Shown here: positions 35,694 through 44,805 of the stretch, piece after piece
How the letters are laid out: each line of letters starts with the position of its first letter
How positions within the stretch are numbered: position 1 is the stretch's first letter
Source of the DNA: ZC4RG30 sp049841155
GTDB taxonomy: Bacteria > Pseudomonadota > Gammaproteobacteria > Steroidobacterales > Steroidobacteraceae
Reading direction: 5' to 3'
Length of the DNA stretch: 64,000 nucleotides
Assembly (NCBI GenBank): GCA_049841155.1
Contig: JASGHI010000004.1
Location: forward strand, 620,001-684,000
Program-made: the position numbers and the translations under genes
Notes under the pieces: model-generated
The model's database searches: none
What the model was told of the DNA's origin: nothing
What the model saw: only the letters and a program-made list of their open reading frames with translations

Positions 35694-36956
35694 ATGAAAA
35701 CAATAAGCAAGTCGGGCAAGCTGGCTCACGTCCTGTACGACATTCGTGGTCCGATCATGGAGCGGGCCAGGCAGATGGAGGAGGAGGGCCAGCAGCTCAT
35801 CAAGCTCAACATTGGCAACCTGGCTGCATTCGGTTTCGATGCGCCCGAAGAAGTCCAGCAGGACATGATCCGCAACCTGCCCAATTCGGCCGGATATTCG
35901 GACAGCAAGGGCATCTTCGCGGCGCGCAAGGCCGTCATGCACTACACCCAGCAGCAGGGCATTGCGGGGGTGACGCTGGAGGACATCTACCTGGGCAATG
36001 GTGCTTCCGAGCTGATCGCCATGGCGACCACGGCGCTGTTGGACGACGGTGACGAATTGCTGTTGCCGATGCCCGACTACCCCTTGTGGACCGCTGTTGC
36101 CAGTCTGTCGGGCGGCACGCCCGTGCACTATCTCTGCGACGAGGCAAACGGCTGGATTCCCGACCTCGAGGATATCCGCGCCAAGATCACGCCCCGCACC
36201 AAGGGCATCGTCGTCATCAATCCCAACAACCCCACGGGCGCGCTCTATCCGGTTCCGGTCCTGGAAGCCATCGTCGCGCTGGCGCGCGAACACGGCCTCG
36301 TGATCCTGGCCGATGAGGTGTACGACAAAGTGCTGTTCGACGGCGTCAGGCATACGGCCCTGGCCAGCTTGTCGTCCGATGTGCTCACGCTTACCTTCAA
36401 CTCGCTGTCGAAGAGCTACCGCGCCTGCGGCTACCGGGCCGGCTGGCTGGTTGTCTCGGGCGACAAGCGCGCGGCCGCCGACTACATCGAAGGGCTGAAC
36501 ATGCTCGCCAACATGAAGCTCTGTGCCAATGTGCCGGGCCAGTGGGCGATTCAGACGGCGCTGGGCGGCTACCAGAGCATCAACGACCTCGTGGGCGAGG
36601 GCGGCCGGCTGCGCCGCCAGCGCGATCTGGCCCATGAACTGATCACCGCCATTCCGGGCGTCACCTGCGTCAAGCCGCAGGCCGCGCTTTACATGTTCCC
36701 GCGGCTCGATCCCGAGGTTTATCCCATCGAAGACGACCGCCAGTTCTTCCTGCAGCTGCTCGAAGCAACGCGGGTAATGCTGGTGCAGGGCACGGGCTTC
36801 AATTGGCCGCACCCCGATCACTTCCGCATCGTGTTCCTGCCGCATGAGCCGGACTTGCGCGAAGCCATCGGCCGGATCGCGAGGTTTCTTGCTGATTACC
36901 GCAGATTCAACGGTCCACCCGGGCGGCAAGGTGCGGGGGATACCGGTCGCCCTTGA
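35694..36956 (+). CDS. alaA: Alanine transaminase AlaA
   Basis: PLP-dependent class I aminotransferase of 420 residues that makes alanine from pyruvate and glutamate. Family blocks are LYDIRGPIMERARQMEEEG, LNIGNLAAFGFDAPEEV, NPNNPTGALYP, the PLP lysine in FNSLSKSYRACGYRAGW, and LCANVPGQWAIQTALGGYQS, all close to E. coli AlaA. Start ATG 35694 aligns with the E. coli start. Its upstream region was probably replaced by the island, since the repeat at 35652 ends 22 bases before the ATG. The last 50 bases overlap the convergent aldo/keto reductase. Confidence 0.94.
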   Translation: MKTISKSGKLAHVLYDIRGPIMERARQMEEEGQQLIKLNIGNLAAFGFDAPEEVQQDMIRNLPNSAGYSDSKGIFAARKAVMHYTQQQGIAGVTLEDIYLGNGASELIAMATTALLDDGDELLLPMPDYPLWTAVASLSGGTPVHYLCDEANGWIPDLEDIRAKITPRTKGIVVINPNNPTGALYPVPVLEAIVALAREHGLVILADEVYDKVLFDGVRHTALASLSSDVLTLTFNSLSKSYRACGYRAGWLVVSGDKRAAADYIEGLNMLANMKLCANVPGQWAIQTALGGYQSINDLVGEGGRLRRQRDLAHELITAIPGVTCVKPQAALYMFPRLDPEVYPIEDDRQFFLQLLEATRVMLVQGTGFNWPHPDHFRIVFLPHEPDLREAIGRIARFLADYRRFNGPPGRQGAGDTGRP

Positions 36957-37890
36957 CCTCGATATGGGTCAGGGCGTCGTGGATGCGCCGCAAATCACTG
37001 CTTGTCAGTTCAATTGCTGCTGCGCCGATATTCTCGTCGAGCCGGTCGATTTTGGTAGTCCCGGGAATCGGCACGATCCAGGGTTTGCGCGCGAGCAGCC
37101 AGGCGAGCGCGATCTGTGCAGGGGTGGCCTGCTTCTCCATGGCGATCGCTTCGAGCAGATCGACGAGTGCCTGGTTGGCCCTGCGGTTCTCGGCAGTGAA
37201 CCGCGGCACGATGCTGCGGAAGTCATCCTTCTCGAAGGTCGAGCTCCCGGCGATCTTGCCGGTGAGGAACCCCTTGCCAAGCGGACTGAAGGGGACAAAC
37301 CCGATGCCCAGCTTCTCGCAAAGCGGGAGGATCTCGGCCTCTGGTTCCCGCCACCACAGCGAATATTCGCTCTGAAGCGCAGCGACCGGCTGCACAGCGT
37401 GAGCCCGCCGGATCGAGTCGACACCGGCTTCCGAGAGCCCGAAGTGACGCACCTTGCCCTGCCGGATCAGGTCTTTGACGGTACCTGCGACCTCGTCCAT
37501 CGGGATCCGAGGATCAACGCGATGCTGATAGAAGAGATCGATGTGGTCGGTCTTTAGGCGCTTGAGCGCCGCCTCTGCCACCTCGCGAATGCGAACCGGC
37601 CGGCTGTCCAAGTCGGCAGTGGAGTCGCCGCCCTTGAAACCGAACTTGGTGGCGATGACCACCTTGTCGCGGATGGGCGCGAGAGCCTCTCCGACGACTT
37701 CTTCGTTGGTAAAGGGGCCATAGGCTTCAGCAGTATCGAAGAAGGTCACACCGCGGTCGAATGCGGTGCGGATCAGCGCGATCGCCTTTTGGCGGGGCTG
37801 GGCGGGTCCATATCCGTAACTGAGTCCCATGCAACCCAAACCCAGTGCCGAGACTTCCAGACCACTGCTGCCTAGCTTTCTCTTCTGCAT
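36907..37890 (-). CDS. Aldo/keto reductase
   Basis: NADPH-dependent oxidoreductase of 327 residues with a TIM-barrel fold. The catalytic tetrad is visible as DTAEAYG (Asp and Tyr), VIATKFG (Lys) and LFYQHRVD (His). The C-terminal cofactor site is VPIPGTTKIDRLDEN. It resembles the YakC/AKR13-type enzymes, which reduce assorted aldehydes and ketones. Start ATG 37890 gives MQKRKLGSSGLEVSALGLGC. It is divergent from a LysR regulator, its likely controller, and convergent with alaA. Confidence 0.92.
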   Translation of the reverse strand: MQKRKLGSSGLEVSALGLGCMGLSYGYGPAQPRQKAIALIRTAFDRGVTFFDTAEAYGPFTNEEVVGEALAPIRDKVVIATKFGFKGGDSTADLDSRPVRIREVAEAALKRLKTDHIDLFYQHRVDPRIPMDEVAGTVKDLIRQGKVRHFGLSEAGVDSIRRAHAVQPVAALQSEYSLWWREPEAEILPLCEKLGIGFVPFSPLGKGFLTGKIAGSSTFEKDDFRSIVPRFTAENRRANQALVDLLEAIAMEKQATPAQIALAWLLARKPWIVPIPGTTKIDRLDENIGAAAIELTSSDLRRIHDALTHIEVKGDRYPPHLAARVDR

Positions 37891-37997
37891 GCGATGCCTC
37901 CAGGTTCGAACGTCGGCGGATGCCAGGCACTGTAGGTCTTCGCATCTCCAGCGAATAGACGATAAAGTCCGATTGGACCTATGAAAACAATGCATAT

Positions 37998-38909
37998 ATG
38001 AAGCGTGAGCATCTCGCGGACCTCGCTGCATTCGCCACAGTCGCCCGGGAACTGAGCTTCACCCGGGCCGCTTCCCAGCTCGGGATGACGCAATCGTCTC
38101 TGAGTCATGCGATCCGGCGGCTGGAAGGGCGCCTTGGGCTGCGATTGCTGAGCCGAACGACCCGGAGCGTTGCGCCCACCGAAGCCGGGGAGCGATTGCT
38201 GCGGACTCTGCGGCCGGCGTTCGATGGCATCGACGCCGAACTTCAATCCCTGACCTCGCTGCGTGAGAAGCCCGCCGGATCAATCCGGATCACCACGGCA
38301 GAGCATGCTGCGCAGACGGTCCTTCTGCCCGGACTGCAGCGCTTCCTGCCCGCCTATCCCGATATCCAGATCGAACTGACGCTCGACTACGGGCTCACCG
38401 ATATCGTGGCGGCGCACTTTGATGCCGGGATCCGCCTGGGCGAGCAAGTGGCCAAAGACATGATCGCCGTACGCGTCGGCCCTGATCTGCGTATGGCGGT
38501 GGTGGCGGTACCCACTTACTTTGAAGGAAAGCGGTTGCCCAAGACGCCGCAGGATCTGCAGGGCCACAACTGCATCAACCTGAGGCTGCCGACGCGTGGC
38601 GGCCTCTATCCGTGGGAATTCGAGAAAGGCTCGCGCGTGGTCAACGTGCATGTAGAAGGGCAACTCGTCTTCAACACGCTGTGGATGCGGCTGCGGGCAG
38701 TCAGGGCGGGTCTCGGAATCGGCTTCTTTCCGGAAGACATCGTGCAGGAGGACATCGTCGCCGGCCGCTTGGTGCGTGTCCTCGCCGATTGGTGCACACC
38801 GTTTCCCGGCTATCACCTCTACTATCCGGGCCGGCGGCATGCGACGCCGGCGTTTTCTCTGCTCGTCGACGCGCTGCGCTATTGTGGCACTAGGGGTGCT
38901 AACCGATGA
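37998..38909 (+). CDS. LysR-family transcriptional regulator
   Basis: A 303-residue regulator with an N-terminal winged HTH (LAAFATVARELSFTRAASQL, SSLSHAIRRLEGRLGLRLLS) and a C-terminal substrate-binding domain (VLLPGLQRFLPAYPDIQIEL). It is divergent from the aldo/keto reductase across 107 bases. That region contains GTCC-GATT-GGAC at 37967-37978, which may be part of a LysR site. The effector is unknown. Confidence 0.92.
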   Translation: MKREHLADLAAFATVARELSFTRAASQLGMTQSSLSHAIRRLEGRLGLRLLSRTTRSVAPTEAGERLLRTLRPAFDGIDAELQSLTSLREKPAGSIRITTAEHAAQTVLLPGLQRFLPAYPDIQIELTLDYGLTDIVAAHFDAGIRLGEQVAKDMIAVRVGPDLRMAVVAVPTYFEGKRLPKTPQDLQGHNCINLRLPTRGGLYPWEFEKGSRVVNVHVEGQLVFNTLWMRLRAVRAGLGIGFFPEDIVQEDIVAGRLVRVLADWCTPFPGYHLYYPGRRHATPAFSLLVDALRYCGTRGANR

Positions 38910-38912
38910 GCG

Positions 38913-39671
38913 CTACAGGAAGATGATGGCGCTGCGGCCCAGATCCTCTATCTCGACGATGCGCGCCTCGACATCAAAGATGTCGCGCAGCAGAGCCGGG
39001 GTGAAGACATCCATGGGGATGCCGGAGGCGGCTACTTTTCCGGAGTGCATGACATAAACCCGGTCGCAATACTGCGCGGCGAGGTTGAGGTCGTGCATGG
39101 CCATGAAGGTGGTCATCGCCAGCGATTTGATCAGCGTCAGCAGCTGGATCTGGTGGTGGATGTCGAGGTGGTTGGTGGGCTCGTCGAGGACCAGGATCTT
39201 CGGCTGCTGGGCAAGCGCCCGGGCGACCAGAACGCGCTGGCGTTCACCGCCCGACAGGGTATTGAACTTCCGGTCGATGAAGCCGAGCATTCCGACCCGC
39301 TCCAGCGACTCCGCCACGATGGCGAGGTCGGTGCTGTCGTCTCCCTGCAGCATTTTCTTGTGTGGCGTCCGTCCCGTCAGCACCATTTCCTGGACGGTGA
39401 AGTCGAAGCCGGTTGAGGCGGACTGGGTCATCACCGCCATGCGGCGGGCGGATTCCCTCAGGGAGAGCTCCTTGAGATTCGCGCCATCGATGAACACCGC
39501 GCCGCGCCGCGGCCGGATCGCGCGGTAGATCGTCTTCAGGAAGGTGGTTTTGCCACTGCCGTTCGGGCCGACTATGCCGACGAATTCGCCGGTCCGCACT
39601 TCGGCGTTCACGCCTTCAATGATAGTGCGCGCGGCGATCTGCACCGTTACATCGGAAGCCTCCACGCGCAT
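38913..39671 (-). CDS. ABC transporter ATP-binding protein (FecE/BtuD type)
   Basis: ATPase of 252 residues for a metal-chelate or corrinoid importer. Walker A is GPNGSGKTT, the Q-loop is MTQSAS, the signature is LSGGERQRV, and Walker B is ILVLDEPTNHLD with the H-loop in AMHDLN. It is the last gene of a binding protein-permease-ATPase operon (41766 to 38913) with a 2-base gap before it. Substrate class is inferred from the permease family and from neighbouring cobalt-related genes across the divergent promoter. Confidence 0.92.
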   Translation of the reverse strand: MRVEASDVTVQIAARTIIEGVNAEVRTGEFVGIVGPNGSGKTTFLKTIYRAIRPRRGAVFIDGANLKELSLRESARRMAVMTQSASTGFDFTVQEMVLTGRTPHKKMLQGDDSTDLAIVAESLERVGMLGFIDRKFNTLSGGERQRVLVARALAQQPKILVLDEPTNHLDIHHQIQLLTLIKSLAMTTFMAMHDLNLAAQYCDRVYVMHSGKVAASGIPMDVFTPALLRDIFDVEARIVEIEDLGRSAIIFL

Positions 39672-39673
39672 GG

Positions 39674-40744
39674 TCAGTTCTCGCCGAATCCGTAGGATTT
39701 CGTCAGCAGAAGCCAGATGAAGAACGGGCCGCCCAGCATGGCGGTGATGATTCCGATCGGCATTTCACCGCGCGCAAGGAGGGTCTTGGCGAGGATGTCG
39801 CAGAGAACGAGGAAGATTGCGCCGAGCAGCGCCGAGAGCAGCACCACCTTGCGGTGATCGACGCCCACGATCATCCGCACGATATGCGGGATGATGAGGC
39901 CGACGAAGCCGATGGTGCCGGATACGGCGACCAGCGCTCCGGTTATCAGCGAAACCACGAGGAGATAGCACTTCCGGAGGAGGGTGACGTTGACGCCGAG
40001 GGTCAACGCCGCCTCGTCTCCGAGGAGCAGCGCGTTGAGGGCACGCAGCTGGGTAAGGAAGAGGACCAGTCCGGCGATGACGCAGACGGTGGGGATGGGC
40101 AGGAATCGCCAGGACGCGGCGGTAAGGCCGCCCATCAGCCAGAAGGTGATGGACCGGATGCCTTCCGAATCCGGTGCGATATAGATCACGAAGCTGGTGA
40201 AGGCGCCGAACACGGCCGTGATCGCCATGCCGGCAAGCAGCAGCTTCACGGTATTGCCGCCGCCCTGGCCGATGAAAGCGATGGCGAAAACGAGCACCGA
40301 CGCCAGCATGGCGCCGAGGAAGGCGCCCACGGAAAGTCCATAGGCCCCGAACCAGCCGAAGGCACCCAGGGCGATGGCGAGCGTAGCCCCCAGCGCTGCG
40401 CCGGAGGAGATGCCGAGAATGTAGGGGTTGGCCAGCGGATTGCGGACGACGGCCTGCATCACGACCCCGCAAAGGGCGAGACCTGCGCCGACGATCGCAG
40501 CCATCAGCACCCGCGGCAGACGGATGTTCCAGATGATGTCGGCGCGCGGATGGTCGAGCAGGGTCTGTGCTGCGGTGCCGCCGGCGCCCGTGATCTTGTA
40601 GAAAACCACTTCCATGATCATGCGGCTGTCGATGGACACCGGCCCCATGGTCATCGACCAGACGAGCGAGGCGAGCAATGTGAGCACCAGCCCCACAACC
40701 AGCACTCCGAACGACAATCGCGTGGTGATCGACGCCGCCGTCAT
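39674..40744 (-). CDS. ABC transporter permease, FecCD/BtuC family
   Basis: Inner-membrane permease of 356 residues with about ten helices. Family landmarks are RLPRVLMAAIVGAGLALCGV, NPLANPYILGISSGAALGA and GFVGLIIPHIVRMIVG. These place it in the FecCD group that imports ferric siderophores, haem or cobalamin. It overlaps the binding-protein gene by 4 bases (ATGA) and precedes the ATPase gene by 2. Confidence 0.93.
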   Translation of the reverse strand: MTAASITTRLSFGVLVVGLVLTLLASLVWSMTMGPVSIDSRMIMEVVFYKITGAGGTAAQTLLDHPRADIIWNIRLPRVLMAAIVGAGLALCGVVMQAVVRNPLANPYILGISSGAALGATLAIALGAFGWFGAYGLSVGAFLGAMLASVLVFAIAFIGQGGGNTVKLLLAGMAITAVFGAFTSFVIYIAPDSEGIRSITFWLMGGLTAASWRFLPIPTVCVIAGLVLFLTQLRALNALLLGDEAALTLGVNVTLLRKCYLLVVSLITGALVAVSGTIGFVGLIIPHIVRMIVGVDHRKVVLLSALLGAIFLVLCDILAKTLLARGEMPIGIITAMLGGPFFIWLLLTKSYGFGEN

Positions 40745-41766
40745 CGGCTGTTGTTCGGTGCTGCCGCGGATCCCGGCGATTGCTTCGCCGGGAACAGGCG
40801 GGGATAAAAGGCCCGGGCCATTGCCTCGACCGCATCCACCGAGCGTGGCGCGCCGGCATAGAACTGCACGTGATCGATGAGGAAATAGTGGTGTTCGCGA
40901 ATGGCCTTGATGTTGCGCAGGCTCTTGTTGGCTTCGAGCGCGGCGATCTTTCCGGCTGCGGGCGACGTTGAAAGATCGATGATGACGAGGAAGTCGGGAT
41001 TCAGCTCGACGAGGACTTCCATGCTCTGGCGGCCGTTGTCATTGAGATGCCTGCCGCCGGCGAGTTCCACGAGGTTCCGGTTCAGGTCGGCGCCTCCGCG
41101 GCCCAGCCATTCGTTCTCGTACACATACTGCAGTGTGACCACCCGGACGCGGTCCTTCAGGGGGATCTGCCCGACAACCTCTTGTACGGCCGCGATGCGC
41201 TGCTGCATGCCGGTGATGAGCGCCGCTGCCTTCTTCTCGATGTCGAAGATCTTGCCCAGGGTCGTGATGTCCTCATAGAGATGCTGGAGCGTGTGATCGC
41301 CGCCGCCCGGCACGGTATTGGTGAGCAGGTAGGTATTGATGCCGCGCGCCGCCCAATCCGACGTCGGACCCAGCTGTTCATTGCTGAACATGGAGCCCCA
41401 GCCGACGATGAGGTCGGGAGCCAGATCGATCACGACCTCGCGCGGCGGAATCGTCGTCATGCTGAGGAAGGGAATGGCCTTGTACCGGTCCGCGAGTGAC
41501 GCATCCACGGCGCTGAAGCGATGCGCCGTGGCGATGATGCGATCGGCAAGTCCGAGCGCAATCAGTACTTCGGTGTTGGCCTGGCCGATGCTGACGACCC
41601 GTTTCGGAGCCGCCTTGAAGGTCTGTTTGACCAGCACACCATCCTGATTGTAGGACTGGATGGTGACGGGATAGTGCCCGTCCTGCGCGAAGACCGCTGT
41701 GGCCGATAGCAGCGTGACGATGAGGGCGGACAGCATTCGAGAGACGGTTCTGCTCATCTTTGTCAT
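40741..41766 (-). CDS. Periplasmic metal-chelate/corrinoid-binding protein
   Basis: A 341-residue class III solute-binding protein (Peripla_BP_2). The signal peptide is MLSALIVTLLSATAVFAQ. The N-lobe has RVVSIGQANTEVLIALGLADRI, then EVVIDLAPDLIVGWGS. The C-lobe has VELAGGRHLNDNGRQSMEVL and LNPDFLVIIDLS. It serves the permease and ATPase downstream. Divergent from the LLM flavoprotein gene with 70 bases between starts, so uptake and intracellular processing genes may share control. Confidence 0.92.
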   Translation of the reverse strand: MTKMSRTVSRMLSALIVTLLSATAVFAQDGHYPVTIQSYNQDGVLVKQTFKAAPKRVVSIGQANTEVLIALGLADRIIATAHRFSAVDASLADRYKAIPFLSMTTIPPREVVIDLAPDLIVGWGSMFSNEQLGPTSDWAARGINTYLLTNTVPGGGDHTLQHLYEDITTLGKIFDIEKKAAALITGMQQRIAAVQEVVGQIPLKDRVRVVTLQYVYENEWLGRGGADLNRNLVELAGGRHLNDNGRQSMEVLVELNPDFLVIIDLSTSPAAGKIAALEANKSLRNIKAIREHHYFLIDHVQFYAGAPRSVDAVEAMARAFYPRLFPAKQSPGSAAAPNNSR

Positions 41767-41836
41767 TACGCTATGCTAGGGCGATCATGTTATCCAGTAT
41801 CGGAACGCCTGAGAATCTCTCCCGGGAATCTCCCGG

Positions 41837-42814
41837 ATGAGAGTGGACATTGCGGGACTTACCGGTTCGACGCACCACCTTACACAGACCGAACTCACCG
41901 GGCATGTCGCCGCCCTCGAGGCTCTCGGCTACTCGGGAGTCTGGTTCAACGAGTTCCATTTTGCCGATTCTGTCGGACACCCTTCGACCCTGCTGCTTGC
42001 CGCCGCCCTGTTCGCGGGCACGAGCCGCATCCGCATCGGCACTTCCGTGCTGGTTCTGCCCCTGCATCACCCGCTTCTTCTCGCCGAAATGCTGGCTCAG
42101 TTGTCGGTCCAGAGCGCCGGCCGTCTCGATGTGGGCGTGGGCAGCGGCACGAGTACGGCAACCTTGCAGGCTCTGGGCATCAGCCGTGCGGAGGCGGGTG
42201 AAGCATTCCGGTTCGCGCTTTCCTTCATCCGCCGTGCTTGGCGGGAGGCGGTGGAGATGCCGCCCAATCCGCTGTGGCGGGCTGGGCAGGGGAGCGTCGG
42301 TCCGTTGCTGCAAGGCGCCGAGCCGCCGCTTTATGTCGGCGGCCGTTCGATGGAGACCTGTCTTTTCACGGCGTCGCAAGGGTTGCCGCTGATCCTCAGC
42401 TCCAATTTCCCGCCTGCCGACGTGCTTGGCGCCTATCACGCCCGGCTCGCCGATCCTGCGGTGGCGCGGCGCACGTCTTTCGCGCGTTTCGTCTGTATTG
42501 CCGAGACGCGCTCGAAGGCGGAGGGAATGGTCGATGATCTGCGCAGCGACCTTCGCGCAGAGGAGGTGGAGATCGCGCAGAGGCACGGCCGGCCCGCCAG
42601 TCTCGGTTTTCTCGAGCGAGAACGTTTTCTCGCCCAGCATGTGATCGTCGGTACTCCGGAGGACTGCCTCAGGCAGCTGCATGCGCTGGAGCGCACTCTG
42701 GGATATGGACAGATTCGTCTGAGCTTCGCGGATGCCAGGAGGGCTGACGCCGAACCCTCGCCCTCCACCCGCCTGTTTGCGCGCGAGGTGCTGCCCGCGC
42801 TGCAGGAAGATTGA
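41837..42814 (+). CDS. LLM-class flavin-dependent oxidoreductase
   Basis: A 325-residue luciferase-like monooxygenase fold protein (VDIAGLTGSTHHLTQTEL, GYSGVWFNEFHF, IRIGTSVLVLPLHHPLLLAE, GRLDVGVGSGTS). It would use FMN or F420-type flavin with a reductase partner; the partner might be the ferredoxin domain encoded next. It starts the plus-strand run LLM / CbiX-like-ferredoxin / DmeF / TonB receptor. The substrate is unknown. Its constant company with metal transport genes here suggests action on an imported ligand rather than on bulk carbon. No strong ribosome site precedes ATG 41837. Confidence 0.85.
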   Translation: MRVDIAGLTGSTHHLTQTELTGHVAALEALGYSGVWFNEFHFADSVGHPSTLLLAAALFAGTSRIRIGTSVLVLPLHHPLLLAEMLAQLSVQSAGRLDVGVGSGTSTATLQALGISRAEAGEAFRFALSFIRRAWREAVEMPPNPLWRAGQGSVGPLLQGAEPPLYVGGRSMETCLFTASQGLPLILSSNFPPADVLGAYHARLADPAVARRTSFARFVCIAETRSKAEGMVDDLRSDLRAEEVEIAQRHGRPASLGFLERERFLAQHVIVGTPEDCLRQLHALERTLGYGQIRLSFADARRADAEPSPSTRLFAREVLPALQED

Positions 42815-42900
42815 CATCACATCCGCGCGGCTTGCTGAATCGAGGTCTTCGAGGTCGTGATAGGCTCAGCAGAGCCTGGCGGAAATGGAGCGGTTGCACT

Positions 42901-43668
42901 GTGCTTGACGGGTCGGAGATCATCCTGATCGCAAGATCGGCGATCGGCAGTGCCGCAATCGAGGAGATGCGTGCGGCGGCGGATCATCTGGTGGCCGCTG
43001 GTGCGACCTCTCATGCCAGTTACGCTTTCACCGAGCAGGGCGAGCCTTCGCTGCGTGAGCGGCTGCGTGAACGGATCGACGCCGGCGCGAAATCCATCGT
43101 GCTGCTGCCGCTGCTCGTCCCCCTGGAGCCGAGCTTCCCCATCTGGATCGGCAAGGTGCTGGCCCGCTGGGAACATGCCGATACCCGTTCATGGCCGCCG
43201 GTCTGGCTGGCGCCGGGGCCGCTCGCCATGCCCCAGGCCTGTGATGTGCTGCTCGCGGCGGCAAACGCTGCGGCAACTCATCCGCAGCCGGCGCGGCCGC
43301 CTCCGAAGCCTCAGGGCTCGGCCGTGCCGACGCAGAAATACCAGGTGCTGGTGTGCCATGGAGCTCCCTGCGTGGCCGAGGGTGCACCGGTTATCTGGGG
43401 ACATCTGCGCAATGAACAGGCCCGGCGCTCACTGCGGGTCACCGGCGAGGGCATGATGAGCGCCAGGACCACCTGTCTCGGTCCCTGCAACCTGGCGCCC
43501 GTGGTCCAGGTCTGGCCGCAAGGGACGATGTATGGCGGAGTCGATGAGCGGGGAGTGGACCTGATCATCGATCGGCACATCCTGCATGGCGAAGTCGCTG
43601 AGGACTATGCCTATCCAGCCGACGGCTCCAAACATGTCCTCAGGGAACATAAGGAACCTTCCGAATGA
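42901..43668 (+). CDS. CbiX-like domain fused to NuoE-like [2Fe-2S] ferredoxin
   Basis: A 255-residue fusion. Residues ~6-120 resemble one CbiX/SirB chelatase repeat (AFTEQGEPSLRERLRERI, AGAKSIVLLPLLV, LAPGPLAMPQACDVLL). The usual HGS motif after the first strand is ARS here, and the second His region reads PLEPSFPIWIG, so both chelatase histidines are missing. After a proline-rich linker (131-140), residues 146-250 form a thioredoxin-like ferredoxin. Its ligands C152, C157, C192 and C196 have the C-x4-C-x34-C-x3-C spacing of NuoE. Start GTG 42901 has GGAG upstream; a TTG at 42811 overlapping the LLM stop is an alternative. The stop overlaps dmeF (ATGA). Confidence 0.8.
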   Translation: MLDGSEIILIARSAIGSAAIEEMRAAADHLVAAGATSHASYAFTEQGEPSLRERLRERIDAGAKSIVLLPLLVPLEPSFPIWIGKVLARWEHADTRSWPPVWLAPGPLAMPQACDVLLAAANAAATHPQPARPPPKPQGSAVPTQKYQVLVCHGAPCVAEGAPVIWGHLRNEQARRSLRVTGEGMMSARTTCLGPCNLAPVVQVWPQGTMYGGVDERGVDLIIDRHILHGEVAEDYAYPADGSKHVLREHKEPSE

Positions 43669-44648
43669 CGCAAGCAGGCTCTCGTCTAGCCAGTCCGCAT
43701 GAGCATGTCTTTCTCGGCCACCAGCATGAGCGCAACGAGCGCCGCACCTGGGTGGTGATCGCCATCACCGCCACCATGATGGTGGTGGAGATCGTCGCCG
43801 GGCATCTGTTTGGTTCGATGGCGCTCATCGCCGATGGCTGGCATATGTCCACTCATGCCGCCGCCATGCTGATTGCGGCGCTGGCCTACCTCTATGCGCG
43901 CCGCAATGCCCGCAACCCGCGGTTCACTTTCGGGACCGGCAAGTTCGGTGATCTTGCCGGCTTCGCCAGCGCCGTGACGCTGACGCTGATCGCTTTGCTG
44001 ATCGCGTGGGAAAGCCTCATGAGGCTTTACAGTCCGGTTGCGATCAGCTTCCGGGAGGCCATCGCCGTGGCGGTCGTCGGCCTTGCGGTGAACCTGGTTT
44101 GCGCCTGGTTGCTGCGGGACGACCATTCGCATCATGGCCATCAGCATGGCCATGACCACGATCATCACCATGGGGGCGACAACAATCTGCGGGCCGCCTA
44201 TCTGCACGTCCTGGCCGATGCGCTGACCTCGGTGCTGGCAATCGCTGCCCTGTCGATGGGCAGTCTCTATGGCTGGAACTGGCTGGATCCGGCGATGGGG
44301 GTGGTCGGGAGCCTGGTCATCGCCCGCTGGTCCTGGGGATTGATCCGGGATGCCGGAGGCGTCCTGCTCGACTACATCCCCCCGGCAGAAGACCTCCCGC
44401 AGGAGATCAGGGACGCAATCGAGACGCCGGATGACCGCATAACCGACCTGCACATCTGGCAGCTGGGTCCCGGCCATCATGGCGCCATCGTGTCGATCTG
44501 TTCCGGTGCTCCGCAAGCTCTGTCGGCCTACCGGAGCAAGCTCGCCCATATCCACGACCTTTCCCACGTGACGATCGAGATTGAGGTTAACGCCGGTTGC
44601 CGTAACGTTACGCCAATCCCGGCAAACGGCGGCCAAATGGCGGGATAG
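43665..44648 (+). CDS. dmeF: CDF-family Co(II)/Ni(II) exporter, DmeF-like
   Basis: Inner-membrane cation diffusion facilitator of 327 residues with six helices. Metal-site helices are ALIADGWHMSTHAAAML and YLHVLADALTSVLAI. Between helices 4 and 5 lies a His-rich loop (about residues 149-167, ten or more His). The N-terminal HEHVFLGHQHERNERRTWVV is diagnostic of DmeF, a cobalt/nickel efflux protein. The start overlaps the upstream gene by ATGA. Its presence implies that the locus produces or risks free cobalt or nickel in the cytoplasm. Confidence 0.9.
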   Translation: MTQAGSRLASPHEHVFLGHQHERNERRTWVVIAITATMMVVEIVAGHLFGSMALIADGWHMSTHAAAMLIAALAYLYARRNARNPRFTFGTGKFGDLAGFASAVTLTLIALLIAWESLMRLYSPVAISFREAIAVAVVGLAVNLVCAWLLRDDHSHHGHQHGHDHDHHHGGDNNLRAAYLHVLADALTSVLAIAALSMGSLYGWNWLDPAMGVVGSLVIARWSWGLIRDAGGVLLDYIPPAEDLPQEIRDAIETPDDRITDLHIWQLGPGHHGAIVSICSGAPQALSAYRSKLAHIHDLSHVTIEIEVNAGCRNVTPIPANGGQMAG

Positions 44649-44649
44649 T

Positions 44650-44783
44650 TTCCGTTAACCTCGGAAATAACGGTTAATTGCGTGACAAGCCAGCGGAGCG
44701 ACACGAACATCCGCCGGCTTGCTCGCGCCCATCCTTTGCCTGCGTGACTCCCCATGACCTGCGCGATGTCGGGTAGCGAGCAA
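44650..44783 (+). promoter_or_regulatory. Structured leader before the TonB receptor
   Basis: Several complementary arms occur here: CCGTTA (44652-44657) with TAACGG (44668-44673); AGCCAGCGGA (44688-44697) with TCCGCCGGCT (44710-44719), nine of ten pairing; and TTGCTCGC (44719-44726) with GCGAGCAA (44776-44783), perfect. The last two stems are mutually adjacent and share base 44719. The leader could be a riboswitch or attenuator. It lacks the conserved cobalamin riboswitch core. Confidence 0.45.
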
Positions 44784-44805
44784 TCCCGGTGATCCAAACA
44801 GGAGC

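Noticed and set aside
42901..43260. Functional sirohydrochlorin cobaltochelatase CbiX
   Set aside because: Both active-site histidine motifs are absent, so chelatase activity should not be assigned.
44649..44805. Cobalamin riboswitch before the BtuB-like receptor
   Set aside because: The conserved core (CCGCAACGGTAA-like and GCCACTG-like boxes) is not present on either strand.
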